Positions 1 through 6,267 of a DNA stretch of 8,064 nt are shown here, piece by piece. The stretch lies in contig JBBQFB010000183.1 in the NCBI GenBank assembly GCA_038321545.1, positions 1 through 8,064 of the forward strand, given 5' to 3'. Position 1 is the first letter of the stretch. The number at the start of each line of letters is the position of its first letter. Made by a program: the position numbers and the translations under genes. Below the pieces are notes generated by a model. It was not told the origin of the DNA. It saw only the letters and a list, made by a program, of their open reading frames with translations, and did not search any database. Source of the stretch: VFJZ01 sp038321545. GTDB lineage: Bacteria; Actinomycetota; Thermoleophilia; Gaiellales; F1-60-MAGs149.

Positions 1-283
1 CATCCACGGAATCCTCCGCCGCCGCGGGGAGCTCGAGCAGGCGGGTCTTCGCGATCAGCGTGCGATCGCGGTTCAGGCGATTGATGGCGCGGTTGCGGGC
101 CGTGGTCGTCAGCCACGCGCCCGGGTTGTCGGGCAGGCCGTCGCGCGGCCAGCGCCCGGCCGCGATCGCGAAGGCCTCCTGGGTGGCTTCCTCGGCGAGG
201 TCGAAGTCGCCGAGGAAGCCGATCAGGGCAGCGAGGACGCGTCCCCACTCGTCGCGGAAGATCTGCTCGAGGTCGCCTACCAC
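1..283 (-). CDS. ECF sigma factor (ECF42-like), N-terminal 94 codons, cut by window edge
   Basis: RNA polymerase sigma-70 factor of the extracytoplasmic-function class, which directs RNA polymerase to a small set of promoters. The visible residues begin VVGDLEQIFRDEWGRV. They then carry the sigma region 2 core (GDFDLAEEATQEAF), followed by WPRDGLPDNPGAWL and TTARNRAINRLNRDR. The DNPGAWL block and the linkage to a DGPF-domain gene are typical of group ECF42, whose members usually have a long TPR-like C-terminal extension; that part lies outside the window. The likely start is the GTG at 281-283, which overlaps the end of the upstream DGPF gene by 7 nt, so translation is probably coupled. No good Shine-Dalgarno sequence stands before it. 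No anti-sigma gene is visible, as expected for ECF42. Family assignment is firm; the ECF42 subgroup is inferred from motif and neighbour. Confidence 0.88.
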   Translation of the reverse strand, partial: MVGDLEQIFRDEWGRVLAALIGFLGDFDLAEEATQEAFAIAAGRWPRDGLPDNPGAWLTTTARNRAINRLNRDRTLIAKTRLLELPAAAEDSVD

Positions 284-636
284 TGCTCGGTCGGGCGCAC
301 CTCGATCGCCCCGCCCAGGCGGGCCGCCGGAATCGTCGCGGCCAGCTCGATCGCGGCGTCGAGGTCGTCCGCCTCGAAGATCAGGTAGCCACCGATCGAC
401 TCCTTGGTGTCGACGAACGGGCCGTCGGTGACGAGCGTCCGCCCGTCCTCCACGCGCACGGTGGTGGCCGTCTCCGGCGCTGCGAGTGCCAGGCCGGAGG
501 TGACGCCGGGCGTGGCATTGATGGCGCCGTACGCGGCGTAGATCTCGTTCTGCTCGTCCTGAGACAGCTTGCCCCAGGCTTCGGGCGACCGCGGTGTTGG
601 GGTCGTGCCCTGGTGGATGAACAACAGGTACTTCAA
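277..636 (-). CDS. DGPF-domain (YCII-related) protein, ECF42 partner
   Basis: A small cytosolic protein of the YCII-related/DGPF family, 119 residues from the proposed TTG start. It begins MKYLLFIHQG, the usual family N terminus, and carries the diagnostic DGPF motif at residues 71-74 (LVTDGPFVDTKES), then GGYLIFEADDLDAA and the closing IEVRPTEQW. The TTG at 634-636 is chosen over the longer GTG reading at 663 for three reasons: GGAGGG lies 4 nt upstream; the family consensus starts at this point; and the predicted transcription start (about 657-661) falls at or after the GTG. Genes of this family sit beside ECF42 sigma genes and are typically transcribed by them. Their biochemical role is not settled; a role in sensing or detoxification has been suggested. 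It overlaps the sigma gene downstream by 7 nt, so the two form an operon. Confidence 0.9.
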   Translation of the reverse strand: MKYLLFIHQGTTPTPRSPEAWGKLSQDEQNEIYAAYGAINATPGVTSGLALAAPETATTVRVEDGRTLVTDGPFVDTKESIGGYLIFEADDLDAAIELAATIPAARLGGAIEVRPTEQW

Positions 637-640
637 CGCG

Positions 641-646
641 CCCTCC
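641..646 (-). promoter_or_regulatory. Ribosome binding site supporting a TTG start
   Basis: On the minus strand GGAGGG is followed by CGCG and then TTG AAG TAC. This is the only strong Shine-Dalgarno sequence near the 5' end of the DGPF gene. It fixes the start at 636 instead of the GTG at 663. Confidence 0.7.
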
Positions 647-665
647 TTGTCGGTGGTCGTCACTA

Positions 666-693
666 CGACAAACGGCGAGCGACAGAATCGACA
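666..693 (-). promoter_or_regulatory. Candidate ECF-type promoter for the DGPF-sigma operon
   Basis: On the minus strand TGTCGA (693-688) is followed after 17 nt by TGTCG (670-666), spacing suited to -35 and -10 elements. A further TGTCG lies at 684-680. From memory, ECF42 target promoters have a TGTCGA-like -35 element, so this fits autoregulation by the adjacent sigma factor. Transcription would start roughly at 657-661, leaving a leader of about 22 nt that contains the GGAGGG ribosome site. The positions and repeats are seen; the regulator assignment is inferred. Confidence 0.6.
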
Positions 694-734
694 GCGGTCG
701 CGCGAACCCTACGAAGTTCCGGCCGCTGCACCGT

Positions 735-1229
735 TCAGCAGCCGCCGCCGGTCGCGGCGACGGAGGCGGCACCGGCGCCGGCGGAGCCCCCGTCCTCGGC
801 CAGGCCGCGCACGACGAAGGTCGCGAACAGCAGCAGACCCGGCGTGATCGCCGCATCGTCGAGGGTCACGCGCACGGGGCGCTTGCCCCACCCCTTGCCG
901 TCCAGGAGCGCAAGCTCGCGGTCGCCGGCGGCCAGCGCGTACCGCTCACGCCAGCTGCTGGCCGGCCGGAGGGTGTACTCGCGATCGCCCCACGTCAGGG
1001 TGCCGCCGCGGCGGAGGGCGTGCGGCTGGAACGTGCCGGCAGTGGCCCCCGCGTCATCGGTGGCGTCGACGGCGCGCCGCCAGAACCCCCGCCCGGCAAA
1101 CTCCCACGTGCGGGATCCGGCCCGGGCGGTCGCCGTCCGGGCCAGGAAGCCGCCGACGCGCAGCGTGCCGACGTCAGCGAGCGTGTAGAGGCGCCGGTCG
1201 TCACTGCTGCGGGTGAGTTCGAGGTCCAT
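735..1229 (-). CDS. Conserved-looking hypothetical protein, 164 aa, with Gly/Ala-rich C-terminal tail
   Basis: Not recognised as a named family. The protein starts MDLELTRSSDDRRLYTLADV and has alternating short hydrophobic and charged stretches suggestive of a beta-rich fold: LYTLADVGTLRVGGFL, a Trp-rich WEFAGRGFWRR at about 42-52, and LTWGDREYTLRP. It continues with SWRERYALAAGDRELALLDGKGWGKRPV and a hydrophobic segment GLLLFATFVVRGLAED near residues 130-145. The last 20 or so residues are almost all Gly, Ala and Ser and end in Cys. The general pattern (a beta-sheet domain closed by a hydrophobic helix) could be a tubby/LURP-one-like barrel, but that is a guess. The acidic/basic balance and codon use match the neighbours, and no other frame here encodes a recognisable family. 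The ATG start at 1229 has only a weak ribosome site. It lies alone between the LAL gene and the ECF operon, all on the same strand. Confidence 0.75.
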   Translation of the reverse strand: MDLELTRSSDDRRLYTLADVGTLRVGGFLARTATARAGSRTWEFAGRGFWRRAVDATDDAGATAGTFQPHALRRGGTLTWGDREYTLRPASSWRERYALAAGDRELALLDGKGWGKRPVRVTLDDAAITPGLLLFATFVVRGLAEDGGSAGAGAASVAATGGGC

Positions 1230-1321
1230 CTCGCGCCACCGTTCGTCGGATTCGCGTCAAGCGTAGACGGTGGACGACGCACCATTCCAACCGCTCCGTG
1301 TCGGTTCTGCACCAGTTTCGT

Positions 1322-1346
1322 CGCGCGGGCCGAGCAGCCCAACGCG
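1322..1346 (-). terminator. Possible terminator hairpin after the LAL regulator
   Basis: A GC-rich hairpin lies 7 nt past the LAL stop. CGCG (1346-1343) pairs with CGCG (1325-1322) and GGGC (1340-1337) with GCCC (1330-1327), with a small internal loop and a 6-nt loop. No T-run follows, so intrinsic termination is uncertain. The rest of the 1230-1352 gap shows nothing clear. Confidence 0.35.
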
Positions 1347-1352
1347 GGAAGG

Positions 1353-4286
1353 TCAGGGCACCGCGCCGAGCGCGGTGGGGAGGTCTCTGCGGGAACGCAC
1401 GCCGAGCTTCGCGAAGACCTGCGTCAGGTGACCTTCGACGGTGCGCATGGTGACGAACAGCGCCTGGGCGATCTCGCGGTTCGTGAGGCCCTCGGCGGCG
1501 AGCTCGGCCACACGGCGCTCGCTGGCCGTCAGGGCGGCAACGCCGGTCAGCACCGCCCGACGGGGCCGCGCGCCGGAGGCTCGCAGCTCGGCTTCGGCGT
1601 GCGCCGCAAGCGGCGCAGCACCGGCGCGGTGCGCGGTATCGAGCACGTCGACGAGCAGCGTGCGCGCCTCGCGGCGACGGTTGCTGCGGCGCAGCAGCGC
1701 ACCGAGCTCCGCGAGCGTGCGGGCCCGCTCGAGCGCCACGCCTGCGCGCTCAAAGCAGTCGACGCTCTCGCGCAGCAACGCCTCGCCGTCCCCACCGCCC
1801 GTGACCGTGCCGGCCGTCCGGAGCGCGACGCCCAGCGTGCGGTCGCCGCCGAAGGCGCGGGCCAGCGCGACCTCCTCGCTCGCGATCCGCCGGGCCGCTG
1901 CGCGGTCCCCGAGCGTGAGGTATGCGAGCGCGGCCGAGGAGCGCCACGCGAGGTAGCCGGGCGAGATCGAGCCGGTGCTGACGACGATGTCGCCCGCCGC
2001 GAGGATGTCGGCAAGGGCCTCGGCGGGCCGACGCTGCGCGAGGCGCAGACGACCGCGCGCGAGGCGCAGCACCGCGGCCGCGTGGGTACGCCGCGACTCG
2101 TCCACACCGAAGGCCGCGATCACCGAGTCAGCCTGCTCCAGCTCGCCCTGGTCGATGAACGTGTTGACCAGCAGCGCCGTCGCCACCTTGCGGTAGAAGA
2201 CGGGCGCCGCGAGGCCGCGGGCCTCGAGCACCGAGCGCGCGTCGCCCTCGGCGCCCTGCAGGTCGCCGCGCCGCAGCAACAGCCAGGCACGCTGCGCCAG
2301 GCTGGTCGCGAACAGCACCGGATCGCCCGTGCAGCGGCTCTCGGCCACGCCGGCGTCGAGCGCGACCTGCGCCTGCTCGTGCGCGTCGCTCCACACCAGC
2401 GCGATCGTGGCCTGCGCAAACCACGGCAGGTCGGTTGGCCGCGGCACCATCCGCGGTCCCGAGGCGAGCGTGCGTTGCGCCAGCGCGGCCACGGTCGCGG
2501 CCGGCTCGTTGCGGTGGAGCGCGACGACCGACGCGACCCCGAGCACCTCGCGCGGCGCCGCTGGATCGTCGGCCGCGCGGCGCATCGTCGCCAGGCGCGG
2601 AGCGATAGCAGGCGCGGTCGTCGCGTCGAGCATGCCCGCGCTCATGGCGAGCGACTCGAGCAGCACGCCGGCGGGCCCCTCGGCATCGGTCAGCCGGGCT
2701 GCCGCCAGATCGGCCACGTCGACGGCCGTGCCCATCTCGTCGGTACGCGTGAGCACGTGCGCGAGCACCAGCGCCGCACCCAGCCGCGCGCCGTCGTCAC
2801 CCGCCGCGGCGAGCGCCTCGCGCAGACGCGCCTCGCCCTCCGGCTGGCCGGCAGCGGCCTCGGCGACGCCGAGCTCGAACAGGATCTGCGCACGGCTCTC
2901 GGCCGGGGGCGGCTCGGCGAGGCTCCGGCGGAGGTAGGTGGCGGCCGACTCGGGTGCGCCGCGCCGGGCTGCCATCCGCGCCGCGTCGGTCAGGCGCTCG
3001 ACGGCCCACGGGTCGCCTGCCGGCTCCGTGACGAGCAGGTGCTCGGCGACGCGCTCCTGGTTGCCCTCCCGCTCGGCGAGCAGCTCCGCCGCGCGGCGGT
3101 GGGCGCGCAGGCACTCGTTGTGCGTGGTCTCCTCGAGCACGGCCGAACGCACTATCGGGTGGATGAACGACAGCACGCTGCGGGGCTCCAGCACGCCGGC
3201 GCCGACGAGGAGGTCGACGGCCTTCGAGGCGGTCGCAGCGTCGATGCCGGCCAGGTCGGCGGCCTGGCGCAGCTCGGCCGTCTCGAGCACCGCGACGGCG
3301 GTCGCCAGCCGGAGGGCGGACGAGGGCAGGCGACCGAGCCGCTGCAGGATCGGACGGCCGACCGTCCGGGCCAGCTCGTCGACGTCGTCGGCCGCAGCGG
3401 CGCTGGTGTCGGCATCCTCCTCGCCGATCGCGCACACCAGCTCGCGCACGAGGAACGGCAGCCCACCGGTCGCGCGATGGCAGGAGCGCACGAACGCCGG
3501 TGCCGGCACGCGCCCGGTCTCGGCCTCGATCAGCGAGGCGACCGCGACCTCGGACAGCGGTGACGGACGCACGACCTGCGCGGCCGGATCGGCGAGCAAC
3601 GCGCCGAGCGCGCCGCCGGGCACCGGCTCCGGGGCGGGCCGGGCAGCCACCACGATGGCGAGCGACAGCTCCTCGAGGCGAGGCAGCAGGAAGGCGAGGA
3701 ACCGCAGCGACGCCGGATCGGCCCAGTGGGCGTCGTCGACGGTGATCATCAGCGGCGCCGGGCCGGCCAGGTTGGCGCACAGCCAGTAGAGCCCGTGGAG
3801 CACGGCGAACGACGCGTCGGGGCAATCACCGTCGGCATCCGGCTCGGCGCCGGGGAGGCCGAGCATGCGCGCGGCGACGCCGGCGGGGCCTTGAAACAGG
3901 TCGGCGCGGCGGCTGGCGGGTGTCGCCGCGAGGGCCGGCTCGAGCAGCTGCCGGGCGACGCCGAACGCGAAGTCGCGCTCCAGCTCGCCGCCGCGGGCTC
4001 GCAGCACGCGGACGCCGGCGGCGCGCGCTCGCCCGGCGGCGGCCCCGATCAGCGACGACTTGCCGATGCCGGCGGCGCCCTCCAGCACGAGCAGCGTTCC
4101 GTGACCCGTTCGCGCGCGAGACAGCGCAGCCTGGATGTGGCCGAGCTCAGCGTCACGTTCCAGAACGTCGGCGAGGCGTGCCCCTCCGGTGGTCACACCA
4201 GAGAAGGCTCCGCGCACACGGGGGGAGAGAGGGCTGCGGCTGGCCACGGCCACTGGGAGGAGCTTGATCGCGGTCGTGCCCGTCAT
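1353..4286 (-). CDS. LAL-type (MalT-like) ATPase LuxR-family transcriptional regulator
   Basis: A large STAND-type ATPase regulator of 977 residues, within the usual 850-1000 of LAL proteins. The N-terminal NTPase domain has LERDAEL at about 42-48, a Walker A motif (GAAGIGKS, residues 70-77) and a Walker B region (LMITVDDAHWAD, 179-190). A long helical, TPR-like middle follows (about 380-900, many Ala/Leu/Arg repeats). The C terminus is a LuxR/GerE helix-turn-helix (918-977: LTASERRVAELAAEGLTNRE, then TVEGHLTQVFAKLGV). There is no receiver domain, so the signal is probably a ligand or partner bound by the middle region. The family activates transcription in the ATP-bound oligomeric state; the targets here are unknown. 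The ATG at 4286 has no ribosome site and abuts an inverted repeat. A GTG at 4196 (residue 31) would start closer to the usual family N terminus, so the first 30 residues are doubtful. It is divergent from the GNAT gene. Confidence 0.93.
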   Translation of the reverse strand: MTGTTAIKLLPVAVASRSPLSPRVRGAFSGVTTGGARLADVLERDAELGHIQAALSRARTGHGTLLVLEGAAGIGKSSLIGAAAGRARAAGVRVLRARGGELERDFAFGVARQLLEPALAATPASRRADLFQGPAGVAARMLGLPGAEPDADGDCPDASFAVLHGLYWLCANLAGPAPLMITVDDAHWADPASLRFLAFLLPRLEELSLAIVVAARPAPEPVPGGALGALLADPAAQVVRPSPLSEVAVASLIEAETGRVPAPAFVRSCHRATGGLPFLVRELVCAIGEEDADTSAAAADDVDELARTVGRPILQRLGRLPSSALRLATAVAVLETAELRQAADLAGIDAATASKAVDLLVGAGVLEPRSVLSFIHPIVRSAVLEETTHNECLRAHRRAAELLAEREGNQERVAEHLLVTEPAGDPWAVERLTDAARMAARRGAPESAATYLRRSLAEPPPAESRAQILFELGVAEAAAGQPEGEARLREALAAAGDDGARLGAALVLAHVLTRTDEMGTAVDVADLAAARLTDAEGPAGVLLESLAMSAGMLDATTAPAIAPRLATMRRAADDPAAPREVLGVASVVALHRNEPAATVAALAQRTLASGPRMVPRPTDLPWFAQATIALVWSDAHEQAQVALDAGVAESRCTGDPVLFATSLAQRAWLLLRRGDLQGAEGDARSVLEARGLAAPVFYRKVATALLVNTFIDQGELEQADSVIAAFGVDESRRTHAAAVLRLARGRLRLAQRRPAEALADILAAGDIVVSTGSISPGYLAWRSSAALAYLTLGDRAAARRIASEEVALARAFGGDRTLGVALRTAGTVTGGGDGEALLRESVDCFERAGVALERARTLAELGALLRRSNRRREARTLLVDVLDTAHRAGAAPLAAHAEAELRASGARPRRAVLTGVAALTASERRVAELAAEGLTNREIAQALFVTMRTVEGHLTQVFAKLGVRSRRDLPTALGAVP

Positions 4287-4330
4287 CGGTGCGGCCTGCA
4301 GGTGTCACGCGGGTACGGGTAGCCGCACCG
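4287..4330. repeat. 9-bp perfect inverted repeat at the LAL start codon
   Basis: CGGTGCGGC at 4287-4295 is matched by GCCGCACCG at 4322-4330, separated by 26 nt. The inner arm touches the ATG of the LAL regulator. As DNA it could be an operator whose half-sites lie 35 bp apart centre to centre. As RNA on the minus strand it could be a leader hairpin ending right at the start codon. The remainder of the divergent region (4331-4450) holds no promoter I would defend. Confidence 0.55.
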
Positions 4331-4450
4331 TGGGTCGGAGGGGGCGCGACACGACTGAAATGTCAGGGGGGTGTCCACGGTGTGCTCGCCGTCGCCGGCT
4401 TGCACACTGGTCGTCACGAGATCCACCCCCACCCGCAGAAGGACCCCTTC

Positions 4451-5008
4451 ATGCCCGTCTTCACCCCCAGCCACCCCTTGCGCACCCGCGGCTTCCTGCC
4501 GCTCGGCGAGATCGAGATCGTCCGCGTCGCAACCCCCCTCGACCTCGCGCAGGCGGGGCTGCTGCTCGGAGAGCAGCGCGCCTGGGCCGAGAGCCTGATC
4601 GGCCGCGAGCTGGCCGAGGTGCAGCCGTCGTCGCGGACCGAGTACACCCGCCTGTCCGACTTCTATGGCCCGCCGCACGGCACGCTGCTGCTCGCCCGCG
4701 TCGCCAACGAGCCGGTCGGCGTCGTCGGCCTCCACCGGATCGACGGCCGCCGGGCCGAGGGCAAGCGGCTCTACGTGCGCCGCTCGGCGCGCGGCCTCGG
4801 CGTCGGCCGACAGCTCGCCGTCGAGCTGCTGTCGGTCGCCCGGAACCTCGGCTACCAGTCGCTGTACGTCGAGACGTGGCCGGCCAAGGCGTCCGGCCCG
4901 TACGAGCTGTGCCGCCGCCTCGGTTTCGAGGAGACCACGAAGGACGGCTTCTCCGACCTGGCCGGCATCGTCGCGATGGAGCGCTCGCTCGAGCCCGCTG
5001 CCGCCTGA
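4451..5008 (+). CDS. GNAT-family N-acetyltransferase
   Basis: A 185-residue member of the Gcn5-related acetyltransferases, which transfer an acetyl group from acetyl-CoA to an amine. The acetyl-CoA pyrophosphate loop is seen as RSARGLGVGRQLAVELL, with R-G-L-G-V-G at residues 114-119 following the beta strand GKRLYVR. Motif B is YELCRRLGFEE (151-161), preceded by LGYQSLYVETW. The stretch GTLLLARVANEPVGVVGLHR (77-96) fits strand beta4 before motif A. The ATG at 4451 is chosen because AGAAGGA stands 7 nt upstream and conserved-looking sequence begins there; the frame is open back to 4289 but that extension is non-coding in character. The substrate cannot be told from sequence. It is divergent from the LAL regulator, which may control it, and is followed by a hairpin and a small ORF. 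Confidence 0.9.
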   Translation: MPVFTPSHPLRTRGFLPLGEIEIVRVATPLDLAQAGLLLGEQRAWAESLIGRELAEVQPSSRTEYTRLSDFYGPPHGTLLLARVANEPVGVVGLHRIDGRRAEGKRLYVRRSARGLGVGRQLAVELLSVARNLGYQSLYVETWPAKASGPYELCRRLGFEETTKDGFSDLAGIVAMERSLEPAAA

Positions 5009-5015
5009 AACGGAC

Positions 5016-5044
5016 GTGTCGGCCGCCGGCGCGGCAGCCGACAC
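5016..5044 (+). terminator. Strong hairpin between the GNAT gene and the small ORF
   Basis: GTGTCGGC (5016-5023) pairs perfectly with GCCGACAC (5037-5044). After one C/A mismatch, GCC (5025-5027) pairs with GGC (5033-5035), leaving a 5-nt loop. It starts 8 nt after the GNAT stop. The following bases are CTCTCC, with no T-run, so it may be a terminator, a partial attenuator, or an mRNA 3'-end stabiliser ahead of the small ORF. Confidence 0.5.
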
Positions 5045-5080
5045 CTCTCCGACCCACCACCGACCAGAAGGAACCACCCC

Positions 5081-5209
5081 ATGGACTACCGAGCAACCGT
5101 TCGCACCCAGAGCCGGGTCGGCGTCGCCGCCAAGGCGGCCACCCGCGCGCGGCGCGCAACCGGCACCCGCCGGCTCGTTCCGGAAGGCGGGACGAATTCC
5201 CCCGCCTGA
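5081..5209 (+). CDS. Small basic ORF, 42 aa, unknown
   Basis: Not recognised. The ATG at 5081 has AGAAGGA 8 nt upstream, the same ribosome-site sequence used by the GNAT gene. The peptide starts MDYRATVRTQSRVGVAAKAA and continues with TRARRATGTRRLVPEGG, ending NSPA. It is rich in Arg, Ala and Thr, strongly basic, without a signal peptide or membrane segment. About four in five third positions are G or C, slightly lower than in the long genes here. It lies 72 nt past the GNAT stop behind a hairpin, and ends 38 nt before the shared terminator repeat. It could be a short nucleic-acid-binding or regulatory peptide, the remnant of a longer gene, or a chance ORF. The good ribosome site is the main argument for translation. 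Confidence 0.45.
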   Translation: MDYRATVRTQSRVGVAAKAATRARRATGTRRLVPEGGTNSPA

Positions 5210-5247
5210 GTGAGCAAGCTCATCACGGCCCGGCCGTGCAAACGTGA

Positions 5248-5282
5248 AACGCCCCGATCTGCCTCGCGGAGGTCGGGGCGTT
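5248..5282. terminator. Bidirectional intrinsic terminator between convergent genes
   Basis: AACGCCCCGA (5248-5257) and TCGGGGCGTT (5273-5282) form a perfect 10-bp inverted repeat. Inside it, CCTC (5262-5265) pairs with GAGG (5269-5272), so a long stem with a small bulge can form. Short A and T runs flank the arms (GAAAC, GTTCT). It lies between the plus-strand small ORF (ending 5209) and the minus-strand polymerase gene (ending 5291), as expected for a shared terminator. Confidence 0.8.
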
Positions 5283-5290
5283 CTCCGTCC

Positions 5291-6196
5291 TCAGCGCAGC
5301 GCGGCCAGCGCCGGGCCGAGGGCCTGATCGGCGTGCAGCACCGGCTGGAACAGGTCGCCGTGCTCCGCGAGTCGCGCCAGCGCGACCGCCATCGGGAAGT
5401 CGCGCGGCCGCACGTCCTCGGTCAGCTCGTCCCACCGCAGCGGCGTCGACACCGGCGCGCCCGGCTTCGGACGAACCGAGTAGACGGAGGCGATCGTGCG
5501 GCCGTGACCGTTCTGGCGATGGTCGACCAGCACGCCCTCGCGCTTCTCCTTCAGCCACTCCGTCGTCACCTCGCCCGGATGCTCCGCCTCGAGGCGCCGT
5601 CCGAGGAGCTCGGCGAACTGGTAGGTGTCGGCGTACGTGGAGCGCCGCACGATCGGCACCGCGATGTGGATGCCGTCGGAGCCGCTGGTCTTGACGTACG
5701 ACGCCAGCCCGAGGTCGTCGAGCGCGGTGCGCAGCCGATGGGCGACCCGGACGCAAAGCGCGAACGCGTCCGGCTCTTCGGGCGGGTCGAGGTCGAAGAG
5801 CACGTAGTCGGGCCGCTCCGGCAGGTCGACGCGCGAGTACCAGGCGTTCATGTCGATGCAGTGCATCTGCACCATCCACAGCAGCGCCTCGCGCGAGTTG
5901 ACGAGCGGGAAGTCGACCATCCGCGTCGCGCCCTTCGCGCCGCGCTGGGTGGTCTGGAACGGCCGCGTCGGAATCCATTCGGGCATGCCCTTGGGTGCCT
6001 GCTTCTGGAAGAAGGCGCCGCCGGGCAGCCCCTCCCGCCAGCGCTTCATCGTGAACGGGCGGTCCTGCAGGTGGGGCACGATCGCGCTCGCGACCTGGTC
6101 GTAGTACGCGAACAGGTCGCCCTTCGTCACACCGTCATCGGGAAACAACACGCGGTCGCCGCTCGAAAGCTTCACCTCGGGGCTCACGACCGGCAC
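5291..6196 (-). CDS. Stand-alone LigD-type DNA primase-polymerase domain protein
   Basis: A 301-residue archaeo-eukaryotic primase superfamily protein matching the polymerase domain of bacterial LigD, the enzyme that fills ends in Ku-dependent non-homologous end joining. Motifs in order: VKLSSGDRVLFPDDGVTKGD (8-27); PFTMKRWREGLPGGAFFQK (47-65); the metal-binding FDLDP (Asp135, Asp137); SGSDGIHIAVPI (171-182); and VLVDHRQNGHGRT with the third Asp at 225. All three catalytic acidic residues are therefore present. The length is that of the polymerase domain alone, with no ligase or phosphoesterase domain. Such autonomous paralogues are common in actinobacteria and may act in end joining or excision repair. 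The GTG start at 6196 is supported by the family N terminus but lacks a clear ribosome site. It lies 70 bp downstream of the AmiS-like gene on the same strand. No Ku or ligase gene is in the window. Confidence 0.92.
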   Translation of the reverse strand: MPVVSPEVKLSSGDRVLFPDDGVTKGDLFAYYDQVASAIVPHLQDRPFTMKRWREGLPGGAFFQKQAPKGMPEWIPTRPFQTTQRGAKGATRMVDFPLVNSREALLWMVQMHCIDMNAWYSRVDLPERPDYVLFDLDPPEEPDAFALCVRVAHRLRTALDDLGLASYVKTSGSDGIHIAVPIVRRSTYADTYQFAELLGRRLEAEHPGEVTTEWLKEKREGVLVDHRQNGHGRTIASVYSVRPKPGAPVSTPLRWDELTEDVRPRDFPMAVALARLAEHGDLFQPVLHADQALGPALAALR

Positions 6197-6248
6197 GCTA
6201 GCGGAGGTGCCCCGTGAACGCTCGTCGACGTCCCAACCGGCGGGCGCG

Positions 6249-6264
6249 CCGGCGACGGCGCCGG
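6249..6264 (-). terminator. Possible hairpin after the AmiS/UreI-like gene
   Basis: CCGGCG (6249-6254) and CGCCGG (6259-6264) form a perfect 6-bp stem with a 4-nt loop, 3 nt past the channel gene's stop. No T-run follows. It may partly separate transcription of the polymerase gene from the M20-AmiS pair, or be a by-product of GC content. Confidence 0.3.
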
Positions 6265-6267
6265 GGA

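Noticed and set aside
637..663. Nine extra N-terminal residues on the DGPF protein from a GTG at 663
   Set aside because: No ribosome site precedes it, the predicted transcript begins at about the same place, and the family normally starts at MKYLL.
1260..1300. ECF-like promoter for the hypothetical gene (GGAAT followed by CGTC on the minus strand)
   Set aside because: The spacing is only about 14 nt, too short for ECF promoters, and similar short matches occur by chance.
1020..3563. Long open frame (847 codons) on the plus strand opposite the LAL regulator
   Set aside because: It is rich in Arg, Gly, His and Gln, has no recognisable domain, and mirrors the codons of a clear ATPase-LuxR gene. 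Long antisense frames are expected at this GC content.
4398..4440. TTGCAC as a -35 element for the GNAT gene
   Set aside because: No acceptable -10 sequence lies 16-18 nt downstream.
4289..4450. N-terminal extension of the GNAT protein
   Set aside because: The frame is open but the ATG at 4451 has a good ribosome site and the extension has no family resemblance and overlaps the control region.
5210..6217. Open frame on the plus strand across the polymerase gene
   Set aside because: It runs antisense to a clear LigD polymerase domain and has no recognisable motif.
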